Shown piece after piece: positions 5,726-6,057 of a stretch of 6,057 nucleotides of DNA. Both the position numbers and the translations under genes were made by a program. Location of the stretch: contig SVSO01000180.1 in the NCBI GenBank assembly GCA_015064195.1, positions 1-6,057 of the forward strand. Reading direction: 5' to 3'. The DNA is from Oscillospiraceae bacterium. Lineage in GTDB: Bacteria > Bacillota_A > Clostridia > Oscillospirales > CAG-272. Numbering within the stretch: position 1 is the stretch's first letter; each line of letters begins with the position of its first letter. The notes below the pieces were generated by a model that saw only the letters and a program-made list of their open reading frames with translations, was not told the DNA's origin and did no database searches.

Positions 5726-6057
5726 ATGAAGAAATACACTTCCCTTCTTCTGCTCGTCACCATGCTTGCATCACTGGCAGCGTGCGGCGGAGCAGACACC
5801 CCCACGGACACCACTGCAGCCTCCGCAGAAACCACCGCCCCCGTTGAGGATTCTCCCTTTGAGCCGGACGATCTGCCTGCCGATCTCGATTTCGGCGGCA
5901 AGGAGGTCAACATCTTCATCGGTGACTATAACAGCGCCTACGCCATTGATATCATCGCCGAAGAAGAAACCGGTTCACGTCTTAATGATGCTATTTACAG
6001 AACGCAGAAAAACGTCGAGGATCGGTTGAATGTAAAGATAAACTACGCCTCGGAAGC
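5726..6057 (+). CDS. ABC transporter substrate-binding lipoprotein, N-terminal part (3' end outside window)
   Basis: The reading frame is open from ATG 5726 to the window end (110 full codons). It opens with MKKYTSLLLLVTMLASLAAC, a clear lipoprotein signal with lipobox LAAC and the lipidated cysteine at residue 20. Then comes a Thr/Ala/Glu/Pro-rich linker (about 21-50). From about residue 55 the pattern DFGGKEVNIFI, AEEETGSRLNDAIYR, VEDRLNVKI matches the N-terminal lobe of family 1 extracellular solute-binding proteins found in gut Clostridia, which usually deliver sugars or oligosaccharides to ABC permeases. The mature protein would sit on the outside of the membrane. AGAAAGGA (5709-5716) lies 9 nt before the ATG. 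It is divergent from an AraC-type regulator. The permease genes expected downstream are outside the window, so the sugar cannot be stated. A peptide or other solute is possible. Confidence 0.88.
   Translation, partial: MKKYTSLLLLVTMLASLAACGGADTPTDTTAASAETTAPVEDSPFEPDDLPADLDFGGKEVNIFIGDYNSAYAIDIIAEEETGSRLNDAIYRTQKNVEDRLNVKINYASE

Overview
The window looks like a piece of a chromosome from an anaerobic, gut-type Clostridia (Firmicutes; Oscillospiraceae/Ruminococcaceae-like). This is inferred from the strong AAAGGAGG/GAGGTGAT-type ribosome binding sites, sigma-A promoters with TGnTATAAT -10 boxes, Gram-positive lipoproteins, and a moderately GC-rich coding style beside AT-rich intergenic regions. 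No 16S or other species marker is present, so the placement is tentative.

Layout. (1) 2-412 (+): the 3' end of an aldehyde dehydrogenase family gene whose C-terminus lacks part of the usual family tail. (2) 481-1998 (+): a 505-residue predicted lipoprotein of unknown function. (3) 2088-3278 (+): homoserine dehydrogenase with its own clear promoter and a short C-terminal domain. (4) 3295-3330: a perfect 15+15 bp palindrome flanked by A and T tracts, read as a shared terminator between convergent genes. (5) 3331-4728 (-): a secreted protein held by one C-terminal membrane helix, function unknown. (6) 4804-5571 (-): an AraC-family transcription regulator, 75 nt upstream of gene 5 on the same strand and probably co-transcribed with it. 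(7) 5726-6057 (+, cut by the window end): the N-terminal part of a lipoprotein that resembles sugar ABC transporter substrate-binding proteins, divergent from the AraC gene.

How the genes may work together. The best functional link is the divergent pair araC-type regulator / substrate-binding lipoprotein, which share a 154-nt intergenic region with a back-to-back promoter each. This is the common layout for a local regulator controlling carbohydrate uptake. Homoserine dehydrogenase is a stand-alone housekeeping gene for the threonine/methionine branch of aspartate-family amino acid synthesis. The two large secreted proteins of unknown function (481-1998 and 3331-4728) are not visibly linked to these pathways.

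No RNA genes, CRISPR arrays, insertion sequences or phage genes were seen. No gap without a gene exceeds about 155 nt. I found no convincing sign of a new biological system; the more notable points are the odd C-termini of the dehydrogenases, the terminator palindrome, and the shared regulatory region of the AraC/binding-protein pair.
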